Shown here: positions 9,626-19,900 of the stretch, piece by piece
Layout of the letters: every line of letters starts with the position of its first letter
Position numbering within the stretch: position 1 is the stretch's first letter
NCBI GenBank assembly: GCA_029834535.1
Contig: JAQMWT010000466.1
Span: 150,931-214,930, forward strand
DNA length: 64,000 nucleotides
From: Chrysophaeum taylorii
Taxonomy: Eukaryota; Sar; Pelagophyceae; Pelagomonadales; Pelagomonadaceae
Direction: 5' to 3'
Translations under genes and position numbers: made by a program
The notes under the pieces: model-generated
Told to the model about the DNA's origin: nothing
The model's database searches: none
What the model saw: only the letters and a program-made list of their open reading frames with translations

Positions 9626-11886
9626 CGGCGCGTATTTGGAGTCCAGTGGAATTATATGATTGGGTATTGCAAAATCATAAGTGGACATCAATGAGATGGT
9701 AGCACAAGAGTCAAAATATAGAAAAGAGCAATGTGGAGGGACACTGTTTACCTTCATATAGTTGGTGAGGAAGGCGTTTTCCGAATGTGGGCAAGTAGTG
9801 GAGAGGCTGGCTGTGAAGAAGTTCTCCAGCAATAACAGATTCGTTGGAATAATAATCGGTTGAACAGGTGGTGATGGTTCGTCAGCCTCATCAGCCATGC
9901 CGTGCTTTTCATCAAATGACGATAGCGAAGTATGATCGGCATCCCTTTTGGTTTCGGCTTGTGATGGTAGGTTGAGGGCAGATTGGACCTGTGAAGATAG
10001 CGAGGACAATAACGCTGGTGGTAAAGCCGAGATGGCGGAAGCGGTAAAGAGGTTAGGCACGGTATTGGAAGGATTACCCTGTGTGTTTGTAGTAGGAGGA
10101 GTTGCCTTTGGGGTGGGAGCAGTAACAACAGTATGGTGTTGTGGCTCCACGTAGTTTAACGACTTTTCGGTCGAGGATAGATGAACGTCTACATCATAAA
10201 TGATGTCTTCTGCAAACATGAGCTGTTCGTTTAGACGAAGTAAACTACTGTTGTCCTCAGTAGATGTCGTTGACAGAATGTCAGCTGATTGTAATAGAGT
10301 CTCAAATAACTTGTTGATATTCTGTTGTAGCTGAGCCGTGGTATCATTATCTGTCACATGCTTCGTAAGTTCACTACACTGTTCTCGCAGGGTGTTTAAG
10401 GTGTGGTTTGTTCGATCTAATAATTTCATGTTAGACCGAGAGGACCTGTCAAAAGTGCGGGGGTAAATTGGACGGTCATGGGACTGTCCAGCAGTTTTCT
10501 TGGTGACGTAAGAATCACCAGAACGATAATACGATAAATCGCTGCGAGAGAAAGGCTGGCGAGCATCATTAGAGTTACGCAAGCGTCTAGCATTAAACGT
10601 GGAAGATGTACCAGGTTGGGACGAAGTGATGAAGGCGAGTGTGTTAGCAGTTTGAGTCAGACTTTTGTCTGCTGAATCCAGAGTGTTTGTAAGTAGTAAC
10701 TTTGGCTTTGGTTGAGATGATAAACCTTCGACATAGGGTTGCCAAGAAACAGGGCGTTCTAAGCGTCTTTTGTTCGACCCATTTGATACTACATTGTATA
10801 AGTCTAATGCGTATTCTAAAATGTAGCTAGGGTTGGTAGGGTGACACAATCGTTCAGCTTCTGGCACAGGCCGAGATGAAGATCGGGTTTCATACATATA
10901 ACACCAATCTACCCAACCACGATCGTAACGATTGTTGCTGGTATTATCGGCATAATGCCGATGTATCTCTTCATAGATTTTTCTACAAAGAGTGCCAAAG
11001 TCGAATTGAAGGTCAGTCTCTTCCTGGTTAAGTTGGTAAGAGATTTGCCTAAATGCTAGGACAGCTTCGATAAATACATGGACATACCAGTTAGGATTAT
11101 AAACAACAGAGTTAAATTGCTGTTTCAAATAGGACACATCAGTAGTCGTAACAGACTCGTAGTGACTAAAGGCGATGAGCATAATGGCTCGAGCCTTGTT
11201 GGGTAAATAACTTTTGTTATATACCTCATTGATGGCGGGCCAGGCCGCAAGTGCTGGTTTTCCAACACTTTCAAGATTGAAGTAAGTATGCAAGAATGTA
11301 GCATACGTGTTCTGATAAGCGTGCCAGTCAGCAGCAGTTAACGAAAACATGGTAACAGGGGCACGAACACGGGTGTCGAAAGCTAATGCCTTCGGGTGCG
11401 CGCGATTTAAGATTCGTTCCTCTTCTAAGAAACGGGCATTGATTTCAGGACGTAATGCCTTGACTTCATAGTCGTAACAGACAGTAGCTAGCTGAGCTAC
11501 TTCTGCATCAGGTAAGTGGGGGAAAGCTTCGTTGGTGAAATGCCATTCCTGATACTCAGGGGGCAATTCATCAACAGCTAAACGGAGATCAACAGCCCTA
11601 TCGGTCTTCCATTCCAGAAAAACGCGATCGAGAATTTGATTCCGGAGGATCTCATAGTCCTTGCATGACCGAGTATATGCTTCGTACGAGTCGTACTCGA
11701 GGAAGGCATCGGCATGACTGGACCGTAACAATTGCTTAATGTGCTTGATTTGCAAGGATACCTTGCGAGTCTGAAGCTGAAATCGATTTCCATCGTTAAG
11801 AAACTCAACTACAGGAGCTTCGAGCTTCAATATATATCCGCACCCGTGATCGCCTTGGGTGCGGCTCGTGCTGCGTGTTCTGCCAT
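9590..11886 (-). CDS. Element 1 Gag and protease
   Basis: The likely start is the ATG at 11886 (MAEHAARA...), which needs one frame change near 11829 to join the 746-codon frame that ends at 9590. The N-terminal ~350 residues are a Copia-type capsid region rich in Trp, Tyr and His. There is no CCHC zinc knuckle; a basic, Arg/Ser-rich stretch (about 10420-10620) may bind RNA instead. After the SLNY motif (10152-10172) comes a linker and the protease signature FDSCATISLM (9701-9712 encodes DSCA). The usual retropepsin triad is DSG or DTG, so the Gly is replaced by Cys. Element 2 has the same DSC. The protease is cut short by the foreign segment at 8837-9625. Confidence 0.85.
10152..10172 (-). 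other. SLNY boundary motif, site 1 (element 1)
   Basis: 21-nt repeat coding STEKSLNY between Gag and the protease linker. Equivalent to 48031-48051 in element 2. Confidence 0.8.
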
Positions 11887-12394
11887 AGCAGTTGACGGGG
11901 AACCTGTGGGTTCAGTCACGCAGTTGACACTGTCTAGACATTCTAAGGGGGGTCTGTCTATCGGTGTCTATGTACACTCATCGTTTTCGATGAAAAAAAA
12001 TGTCTATTTGACGACTGTGCAAGCTGTGAGTCCAGAGTAGTGTCGCTAAGCGTAGTCACTCAGGCAGCTGGTTAGTTTTGGTGCTCTCAAGGAGCTTGTT
12101 AAGTGCATTGCCATGGAATGTACGAGTGGACGTACCCAAATATTCCATAACGCGTGTGCAAGAGTACAGGGTAGCCAATTACACACACATCAACATTGAC
12201 ATGACAATACGATACTATGACCAGGTGCACACAAGGTTGCACGATCACGTGTGCAAAAAAGTATTATATACAGCCCAATAGCAATGGCGTTGTATTTACA
12301 AGTGTGTTTACGTATCGAGGTTGAGCCGGCGCGGTAACGGCCCAATACCCATAGGTTACGTGCGCGTTTTAACACATGGTTTCTCAGGGACCCG

Positions 12395-12409
12395 CCTGGG
12401 CCCATAACC
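12395..12409 (-). other. Primer-binding site of element 1 (tRNA-iMet anticodon arm)
   Basis: The sense strand directly after the 5' LTR reads GGTTATGGGCCCAGG. Its complement, CCTGGGCCCATAACC, matches the anticodon stem-loop of eukaryotic initiator tRNA-Met, including the CAT anticodon, and not the tRNA 3' end. Drosophila copia uses the same trick, priming with a cleaved 5' half of tRNA-iMet. The site is identical in element 2 (45868-45882). Confidence 0.8.
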
Positions 12410-12737
12410 TGCTGAGCATTTAGCAAGCAGTGGTAAGTCGCCTGGGAAACCTTCCCGTCTCATCATGAACGTCTGGAAGTATTTAATTCGGGGAATGAAA
12501 GGGTATGTTCCCTATATCATCAGAAGACGACAGGCGGCATCTAGAACTACACGAGAAAAGGCAAAGTGTATAGTGCTACATACCTCGGGACGCGCTAGAC
12601 CATGATGATGATCGTAGGCACAAATCAGAGGACTATTTCAAGTAGTATTTGATTGTGTAGAAAGGAAGAAGAAGGGTAAGGAAGAGATCACATTCTCAAC
12701 GGACGGATAAGGGTAAGAGGCAGCAGATTTCTCTGCA
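12410..12737 (-). repeat. Element 1 5' LTR (328 bp)
   Basis: Direct copy of 678-993 plus a 12-bp insertion near 12630. It ends at the GGATT target duplication (12738-12742). The leader between this LTR and Gag (11887-12394) is conserved with element 2 but shows no convincing coding frame. Confidence 0.92.
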
Positions 12738-12742
12738 GGATT

Positions 12743-13260
12743 GATAGACAGGATGACACATAAGAATGAAGGGTTTCTTGAGTGCGGGTCATACGTACAG
12801 TACGCTATTTTAAGCGTGGGCTTTTTTATTTACAAGACCAAACAATTCAACATGCTATTGACACATGATGACTTGAGACTGAAGAATGGATTAATTCTCG
12901 AGCAGTCAGTCTTTTGTTGGGGAATGGAAGGGAAAACCCACGCACGTTTCCGCGGCTTGTGTAGGAAAATTTTAATTTTATTCGTTATGCGAGTGCACAT
13001 GACCAGTGACTGGCCCAACTCGGTCACAAACCAACTTCTTAACTCGTGGGCATGCACCGTCACAAAACATATATATACAGTAGACCACCGCCAAACACAT
13101 TGTCGCACTTTCACTCCAATCTCTTCGCAGCTTGGCGCGGCGCGGGCCTTGTTGCTCTCAACAATCCATTTCACAGGCGCCTGCTCCTCCTTCGGCGTGA
13201 GCGACATCCGGTCCGAGCTAGCGTGCTTCGCGGCTGTTTCATCAAACAAAACACGCTCCT
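12743..13260. other. Intergenic, nothing assignable
   Basis: Open frames of about 140-180 codons exist on both strands here but show no domain, no biased composition and no neighbour that would support them. No RNA gene was recognised. Confidence 0.4.
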
Positions 13261-13580
13261 TCAGTCCTTATCGTCGAGCTGTCTCCAGGTGATGAGCTCA
13301 ATCCACTCTGGGTGGTCAGTCATGCACTTCTCGGCCCCTAGTCCTTCCTTCTCGCAATACGCTAAGGCCTCCGCGAAGGCTTTCTGCTGCTGGCGTTTCG
13401 TTTCTTTTCCGCGTCCAAAATAGCCGTTATCTTGTTGAAAACTCGCTTCAGAGCCGTTTTTTCTCGATGCCGCTTCTCCCGGGCTGTCTCATAGGGGCTC
13501 GCCCAGGCTCCTTCCGTGCCTTGGGGCGCTTCGCCACCTTCGGCTTGGCACTAGTGGGCTTCCTAAGTGCGGAAGCTGAG
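13261..13580 (-). pseudogene. Frameshifted lysine/arginine-rich coding remnant
   Basis: Three adjacent minus-strand frames join into one plausible protein if two single-base shifts are allowed. The first has a Lys/Pro/Ala-rich stretch (VAKRPKARKEPGRAP). The second is a basic helix (REKRHREKTALKRVFNKI). The third is a conserved-looking C-terminus (ALAYCEKEGLGAEKCM, HPEWIELITWRQL) with a stop at 13261. No ATG in a useful position was found. It may be an old gene fragment or an exon set whose introns I cannot place. Family unknown. Confidence 0.35.
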
Positions 13581-13672
13581 TTTTTTTCGAAAGAGCGGGT
13601 AATTTTTAGTGTCGGGTGATTTTTTAGTGTCGACCCACCCTTATTATTATTTCTGCGGCGGGTTTTAGGATT

Positions 13673-14386
13673 ATGCTCTGGTACCAGAGCGTCATCGCGG
13701 ATACAATCGCCGGGACCGCCGGTGGCGTGGCCAAGACGATATGCGTCTACCCGCTCGACATCGCCGCGACGCGCGCCGAGGTCGGCGCTTCGGACACTGT
13801 TGGCGTCGTCGTCGACTGGCGAGAAACACACTTCCGCGGCCTCGGAATCGCGGTTGCGGCTGCGCCGCTCTACGCCCTCCTCTTTCACACGGCGTACGTC
13901 CTGAGCGGCACATCGACCCTCGGCTCCCTCGTCGCCTCGTGCGTCGGCGTCCCCGCCGAGTGCGCCAAGCACCGCGTACAACTCGGCGCGTCTGTCCGCG
14001 ACGCGATCCGCGGCGGCCGAAGCCTCTACGACGGCTATATCGCGACGCTTGCCCGCAACGTCCCCTACAACGCCGTCAACTTCACCGCCTTCTTCGCGCT
14101 CAACAGTATTCTTCCCGCGCCACTTGCTGGACTGCTGGCGGGCCTTCTGACGGCGCTCGCGACGCATCCCCTCGACCTCGTCACCGCCCGTGTTCAGACG
14201 GCCAGGCTTTCCTCAGCGCAGCCGCCGCCGACCAACATGCTGCGAACCCTCGACGACGCGCGCACCACCAACATCCTATTCAGGGGACTCACCTACAGAC
14301 TCTTCGCCTTCCCGCCCGCCTCGGCCCTCTTCTTTGCCATTTTCCACCCCACCAGAACGGCCGTCCTCGGCGCATTTCCCCAATAA
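13673..14386 (+). CDS. Mitochondrial carrier family (SLC25) protein
   Basis: 237 residues, somewhat shorter than the usual ~300. Two carrier signatures Px[DE]xx[KR] are clear: PLDIAATR near residue 27 and PLDLVTAR near 169, each ending a hydrophobic helix and starting a polar loop. The middle repeat is degenerate (VPAECAKHRV near 94). Glycine-rich helices (AGTAGGVAK, AGLLAGLLTALATH) fit six transmembrane helices in the mitochondrial inner membrane. The signatures resemble the S-adenosylmethionine-carrier branch, but the substrate cannot be set from the sequence alone. The stop codon overlaps an AATAAA at 14383-14388. The next gene, on the same strand, starts 290 bp downstream. Confidence 0.85.
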   Translation: MLWYQSVIADTIAGTAGGVAKTICVYPLDIAATRAEVGASDTVGVVVDWRETHFRGLGIAVAAAPLYALLFHTAYVLSGTSTLGSLVASCVGVPAECAKHRVQLGASVRDAIRGGRSLYDGYIATLARNVPYNAVNFTAFFALNSILPAPLAGLLAGLLTALATHPLDLVTARVQTARLSSAQPPPTNMLRTLDDARTTNILFRGLTYRLFAFPPASALFFAIFHPTRTAVLGAFPQ

Positions 14387-14603
14387 AAGATGAACGCGAC
14401 ACACGACGGGCTCACTTTCTTTCTGCGGGGAGGGAGGGAGGGGTCTTTTATTTACCAGAAATTGTTATTTCCTGCTCGTTTTTCGCGCGCGCCTGTTTTT
14501 TTATCCAGCAACGACGATGATATTGGTCATGAATAAATATCGGCCCGGCTCAACGACAACAGCAACAACGCCAACAACAACTACTCCCAGAGGAGAGCAC
14601 CGA

Positions 14604-14650
14604 TGAGGGTAATGTTTGTTTCGCCTTGAAAACCAACCAACCCTCTTCTT
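14604..14650 (-). repeat. 45-bp relic shared with the gag fragment at 303-342
   Basis: TGAGGGTAATGTTT, then CGCCTTGAAAACC and AACCAACCCTCT, are common to both places; this copy has a 4-bp GTTT repeat added. On the minus strand it reads EGWLVFKA like the gag remnant near the left edge. It lies just upstream of the ATG of the fusion gene at 14676, so it is in that gene's promoter or 5' UTR. Confidence 0.5.
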
Positions 14651-14675
14651 CGACGCGTCACAAGAAGGGTCTTCA

Positions 14676-16937
14676 ATGGTCACCACCACCACCATTTCCG
14701 GTGTCGACCTCGAGCTCCGCAGCGACTGGAGCGTCGGCATCGGGGGGTCGACCTGGACGTGCGGGGAGCGGCTGTGCGAGTACGTCGCCAGGCACCCCGA
14801 CGAGTTCCGGTGTCGGAGGATCCTGGAGCTGGGGAGCGGGACCGGACTGGTGGGTCTGTTTATCGCCAAGGTGGTGCCCGAGGCGAGCGTGATGGTGACC
14901 GATCTGCCCGACCACGTCGGTTTGCTCGAGGAGAACGTAAAACGCAACGGGGGTGCGGTCACCGCGCGGGCGCTGGACTGGGAAAGGGACGACGAGATTC
15001 CGGGAGCGTTCGACATCGTTGTCGCGACCGAATGCGCGTACCATCCGCGACTTCACGCGCCGCTCGTCGGGGCGCTCGCCCGCGCGTGCGGACCGGGCGT
15101 GCGATGCTTTGTCGGCATCACCAAAAGCGACACGACGCTGGACTTTTTTGACAGAGTGATTTCTGCGGGGCTCGAGTATCGTTTGCTCGAGGGGGACTCC
15201 TATTTTGGCCTCTTGGAGATTCGGAGACAGGTGGACTTTTACCGCGAACCGCGGACCGAGGTGGTGCGCTTGTGGACGCAATGCTGGGAAAATCGCGGCG
15301 AGGCAGTCGTGTGCACGCAGTGCGGGGAGGACCTCCTTAGGCCCGAGGACTGGGTGGAGGCGGCGGCCGCGACGATCGAGGCGTCGACGGGCAGCCGAGA
15401 CGACGTCGTCGCGTGCGCGTGCGGTGCCTTGTTTTGCAGCGAGGCGTGCCGGAAGGGCGCCGACATGCACCGGCTCTTGTGCGTTGGGCATCGCGACGCC
15501 GACGATCCCTTGGTTCGGTTCAAGACGAGACTGGCGGACGACGACGTCGTCGAAGACGCGGATACTCTGATTTTGGCGGCCGCGTGGCTCGCGACGGGCG
15601 CCCCCTGGCCTCGCCACCACGAGAACGGTGGTGTTGTTGTTGTTTCGGCGTGGGTGTCCGAGTTGTGGAAGCTGTTGGGCGAGCTCCCGGGGACCGCACA
15701 CAGAACGGCGACGGATTTTGGCGAGCTCCTGAGTTTCGTGAGATCGCGGGCGGTTCACCTCGAGAGACCGCACCCGTTGTGTCGCGTCTGTCGCGACGCG
15801 TACCTCCACGGCGAGATTCTGCCGGAATCGCTTCGTGAAGGGCTTGTGCGAAAGTACAAGCCGGACCCCGACATGACCGACGACCACGCCTTGAGCTGGA
15901 TTCTCGCCGCGCCCGACGAATTTTTCGAACCCGTTCGCTTAGTCGCGCTCTGCTTTCTCGACGTCCGACGCGCGGCCACCCCGACCTGCGCGGTTGCCTG
16001 GGCCCCTGCGGAGGGTCGCTTTGTCGTCGCGCGTCTCGACGACCGGTGCGTGGGCGGCGGCGGCGGCGGCGGCAACGAGACGGTCGGCCGAATAGAGGAG
16101 GAGGAGGAGGAGGAGAAAGACGTCGAGTTGTTGCTCGCGCGCGCGCGCCTCGAGGATCGCTGGGACGATATCGAGGAGCTCCTCGCTGGCCAGGAGTCTC
16201 CGGCGGCTCTCTACGAGCTGTCGCGCGTCGCCGGGTGGCGCGGCGATTGGAATCTCGCGCTCGAGCGACTGAGAGATGCGGTCGAACGCGCGCCCGAGGA
16301 CCCGACGATCGCCGCGGCCTGGAAATCCGCGACGAGCTTCTTCCCGTACGTTCTTCGCGAAGACGACGTGAAGATACCTTTCGTTCCGTCGTTGGAGCGG
16401 TACCTTGATGGACGAATCGCCGTGGCGAAGAACGCCCTGGACGCCGAGGCGTGCGGCCGCATGGTCGCCCTCGTAGAAGCGCGCGCGAGGGCGGTCGGGT
16501 GGTCGACGTCGCGTCACTACTCGGTGCCGACGACCGACGTGCCGGTCGGCGACGTCCCCGAGCTCCTCGATTGGTTCAACACGCAGCTCGCGACGCGGCT
16601 CTTCCCGCTCCTCGAGGCGACCTTTCAGGTCCCGGCGGCGTCGCTCCGCGTCATCGACGCCTTTTTCGTCAAATACTCCCCCGACGCGCAGCGCGACCTC
16701 CCTTTGCACGAGGACCAGGCCCAGTACTCCCTCACGATCGCGATGAACCCTGCTGTCGACTACGAGGGCGGCGGTACCTACTTTCCCCACCTCGGACGAC
16801 CCGAGCCCCTCAACGTCGACGTCGGAGGGGTCATCGCCTTCGACGGCGCGCTCCTTCACGGCGGCTACCCGACGAGAAGAGGAACGCGCTACATCCTGGC
16901 AGTGTTTACGCACAGTTGTATAGAAGAAGAGTGTTGA
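14676..16937 (+). CDS. Methyltransferase - MYND - TPR-like - prolyl 4-hydroxylase fusion
   Basis: 753 residues from the first in-frame ATG. Residues ~10-185 are a METTL21/FAM86-type class I methyltransferase: SAM motif LELGSGTGLVG (50-60), acidic VTDLPD (74-79) and ECAY (119-122), matching the family's DxxY-like post-II motif. Residues 213-272 carry a MYND-like zinc finger (CTQC, CACG, FCSEAC, H, LC). A helical region, an acidic run and TPR-like helices (~500-560) follow. Residues ~590-753 are a 2OG-Fe(II) oxygenase of the prolyl 4-hydroxylase type, with H678-E-D680, H728 and R738 as iron and 2-oxoglutarate ligands. It probably methylates and hydroxylates protein substrates, which are unknown. 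I know of no standard family with this order. Its stop is 6 bp from the stop of the convergent neighbour. Confidence 0.85.
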   Translation: MVTTTTISGVDLELRSDWSVGIGGSTWTCGERLCEYVARHPDEFRCRRILELGSGTGLVGLFIAKVVPEASVMVTDLPDHVGLLEENVKRNGGAVTARALDWERDDEIPGAFDIVVATECAYHPRLHAPLVGALARACGPGVRCFVGITKSDTTLDFFDRVISAGLEYRLLEGDSYFGLLEIRRQVDFYREPRTEVVRLWTQCWENRGEAVVCTQCGEDLLRPEDWVEAAAATIEASTGSRDDVVACACGALFCSEACRKGADMHRLLCVGHRDADDPLVRFKTRLADDDVVEDADTLILAAAWLATGAPWPRHHENGGVVVVSAWVSELWKLLGELPGTAHRTATDFGELLSFVRSRAVHLERPHPLCRVCRDAYLHGEILPESLREGLVRKYKPDPDMTDDHALSWILAAPDEFFEPVRLVALCFLDVRRAATPTCAVAWAPAEGRFVVARLDDRCVGGGGGGGNETVGRIEEEEEEEKDVELLLARARLEDRWDDIEELLAGQESPAALYELSRVAGWRGDWNLALERLRDAVERAPEDPTIAAAWKSATSFFPYVLREDDVKIPFVPSLERYLDGRIAVAKNALDAEACGRMVALVEARARAVGWSTSRHYSVPTTDVPVGDVPELLDWFNTQLATRLFPLLEATFQVPAASLRVIDAFFVKYSPDAQRDLPLHEDQAQYSLTIAMNPAVDYEGGGTYFPHLGRPEPLNVDVGGVIAFDGALLHGGYPTRRGTRYILAVFTHSCIEEEC

Positions 16938-16943
16938 TCAGCA

Positions 16944-19900
16944 TCATTTCCAGGTGGTGCACCGTTCGCCGCAGTATATACAGTGCGTGGCGCTTTGCGG
17001 GACCTCGTGGGAGCACTTGGTGCAGACGATGGGTTTTCCGCGCGACGGCCGCGCGGCTAGGTTGGCGATGAGATCACGCTTGTGCTGTTGGTCGGCGTCG
17101 GCCTGGAGCTGGGCTTTGGCGAGGAGGTCGAGGACGCGGTGGAGAAGGGCGCTCGCCTGGACGAGCTCCGGGGTGTCCTCGAAGGCACCCTTCGTCCAGA
17201 GCTCCCTGGCCCTCGAGACGGCCGCGCTCGTGTCGCGAACGGTCCGCTCGGCCGCCGCGACGCGCTTCAGGAGGGCGCGGCGCTTCGGGCTGACCTCGAC
17301 CCGCACGACCTTTTTTTTGCCGCTCTCGTCGTCGTCGTCGTCGTCGAGCAGGGAATCCCACTCGAAAAGGAGCGCCGCAGCGAGGTAGGCGCCGTACCTG
17401 ATTTGGTCGAGACACGCCGCCTTGGCGGCTTTTTGCTCTGGGGAGTCGTCGTCCGCGCGGAAGCGCGGGTCCTCGTAGACGCGCTCGCCCGTCTCGCCGT
17501 GCTCGAAGCAAAAGTTGCCGCGTTCGTCGCGAGACTCCATCCAAAACGGTGCCGCGTCCTCGTCGACGACCTTGACGAGGCCGGTAAGCGAGTTGAACCA
17601 CCGAGTCTCGTCGACCTTCTCCCAGCGTTTGGACTCGTCCTCGAGCTCCTTGGCTCTGCGCGCGAGGTTCTTGAGGTCGGCACGTCGGGCGCGGCGGAGT
17701 TCGAGCTGCGGGCGGTACGCCTGGTCGAGCATCGCCCACTCTCCGCGCGCGTCGTACAGTTGCACGCGGTCGGCGTTGGCCTCGAGATCGAGCCACTCGT
17801 AGTCTCCCGAGCCGTCGTGGTACTCGACGCGATACCTCTTCCGGCGACGGTGGAACTTGGCGAGCGTCCCTTCGTACCACTGGTCCATCGACGGCCAGTA
17901 GACGCGAACGCTGCAGCCGACGAGCTCCGCGTCGACGGGATCAACCAACGGATTCTCCGAGACCTCTTCGCCCGTACGCGCGTTGAGCCACGTCGTCGCG
18001 CGCGACGCGGGGTCGATTCGCTCGACCCACGCGCTGTCGGGGCTGGCGTCGTCCTCGTCGTCCCCGCTGCTGCTGCTGCACGAGTCGCGGTCGAGCGCGG
18101 CGACGAAATCCTGGTAACGCCGGGTCGCGCTTTCGGCGCTCCGAAGGACTTCGAATCGCTGTCGGTTCAAGACGCACGCGGCCGTCTCGTTGAGGCGAAC
18201 GTGCCGCCACGCGAGGATGCGGCTCCCGCGGAACGCGCGCTGGATGTCGACGGCGGCGCGCACGCGGCGGGCACCCGCGGCGCGACGACGTCGCGCGTCC
18301 TGGCGGCCGAACAACCCGCGCGTACAACGTTGAACGACGCGCGCCGCGCCGTCTCGCGCGGCCGCGAGGCGCTCGGCGGCGCGCCTGAGGCGCGTTGCCT
18401 CGTTGCGGCACGCGACGACGCGGAATAATCCGACGATGCGCCGCGCCGCCCACGCCTCGAGCTCGTCGCGACGCCGCTTTTCGAGGCGGCGCCTCGTCAT
18501 TTCGCGGTACGCGAGCCTCTCTCGCACAACGCGCTGCGCGTTGTGCGCGGCGACGTCGGCGTCCTCGAGGAGCCGCGCCCGGAGCTGCGCGTAGACTTTG
18601 GCGTGCCGCCGCGCGAGGACGGCTCGCACGACCGCCGCGAGCCGCGTTGCCGCGGCGATGCTGCGGCGGGCGCGGCGAACGTCGCGGATCCGTTCGATCG
18701 CCGGCGCGGCGACGTCGTCGGCGCGCCGGCACGCGTAGCCGCGAAAAAGCGCCTGGAACAACGCGATCTCCCGGAGTTTGGAGCTTCGCAGATCGCGCTC
18801 GCGCGCGAGGGCGTGCGCGAACCGGCGGCCTTTGACCGCGCGCCAGCTCCGCTGAAGAACCCGGGCGCTCTCGGCGGCGCGGTCGGCCGCGCGATCGCGA
18901 TTGGCCCGGGCTCGTCGCGAAAACCTGAGCGCGCACCGCGCGAGCACGAGCGACGCCTTGTCCTGCTTGATAAACCACACAATCTCTCGCGCGATGCGGC
19001 GCCACCTGTAGAACCGGAAGAGCGTACAGATGAGCCGGGCCGATCGGTGCTCGAGCTCGCGCTGCCGAGCCTCGAGCGCGCGAGACGCGTGGTCTTCGAT
19101 TGGCGCGAACCCGAAAAACGTCGTCGCTTCGCGCACGAGCCCGACGCCGGCGATGAGGGAGCGGAGCGACCGCACGGTGACTTGTTCGCACCCCGTCACG
19201 TTGAGCGTGCGCAACGCGCGGCACCGCGTTGCGAGGGTGCCGAGGGCCCCCTCCGAGACGAGCTCGGCGCCGGCGATATCGAGCGTCGCGAGCCGCGGGC
19301 ACCCGGCCGCGAGCGCGGCGAGGCCCGAGTTCCTGATGGGTCCGGCGCGCGGCGCGAGAAGCGCGCGGAGCTCGCCGCACCATCGCCCGACAGCGCGGAC
19401 CGACCGGTCCCCAATCCCTCGGCATTCCCCGACGGCGAGGACCTCGAGGCGCCGACAACTCCTCGCGACGGCGACGACGCCCGCGTCCGAGAGACGCGCG
19501 TTTCCGGTGACCGCCAAGAATCGCAGCCGTCGGCACCCTGCCGCGACGGCCCTCAACGCGTCGTCGGTCATCTTGGAGCACCGCGAGATGTCGAGGGACT
19601 CGAGCCCTCGACACCCGAGCCGCGCGCACCCGAGCGAGCCGGCGACCCAGCCGCACGCCTCGGCCGTTAGGCGCTCGCACCGAGCCAGGTCCAGCCTCGT
19701 CAGGGTGCGGTGACAGCAGGAGACCACGGCCTTAATCCCGAGGTTCGAGATGTTCTCGCACCCGGCGAGCCGCAGCACCCTGAGCTCGAACGTCCGCGCC
19801 GCGAACGCCTCGACGTCCTCGTCGGACGTCGCCGTCTGCGACAGGTCGACCGCCGTCAGCGACTCGCCGAGCGCGAGCGACAGCGAGCGCATTTTCTTGA

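Larger units (their letters stand above)
678..12737 (-). mobile_element. Element 1: 12-kb Ty1/Copia-type LTR retrotransposon
   Basis: The element is read on the minus strand. It has direct LTRs at 12410-12737 (5') and 678-993 (3') and a perfect 5-bp target duplication GGATT at 673-677 and 12738-12742. The LTR ends read TG...CA in the sense direction. Order is LTR, primer-binding site, Gag-protease, pre-integrase, integrase, reverse transcriptase, RNase H, extra ORF, polypurine tract, LTR. Integrase before RT is the Copia order. About 12 kb is more than twice a standard Copia element; the excess is long spacers and the 3' ORF. Several single-base frameshifts break the coding capacity. The LTRs look roughly 95% identical by eye, so the insertion is not brand new. 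Confidence 0.93.

Noticed and set aside
13448-14167. Long minus-strand frame antisense to the mitochondrial carrier
   Set aside because: Arg/Ala-rich shadow of GC-rich coding DNA; the plus strand has clear carrier signatures.
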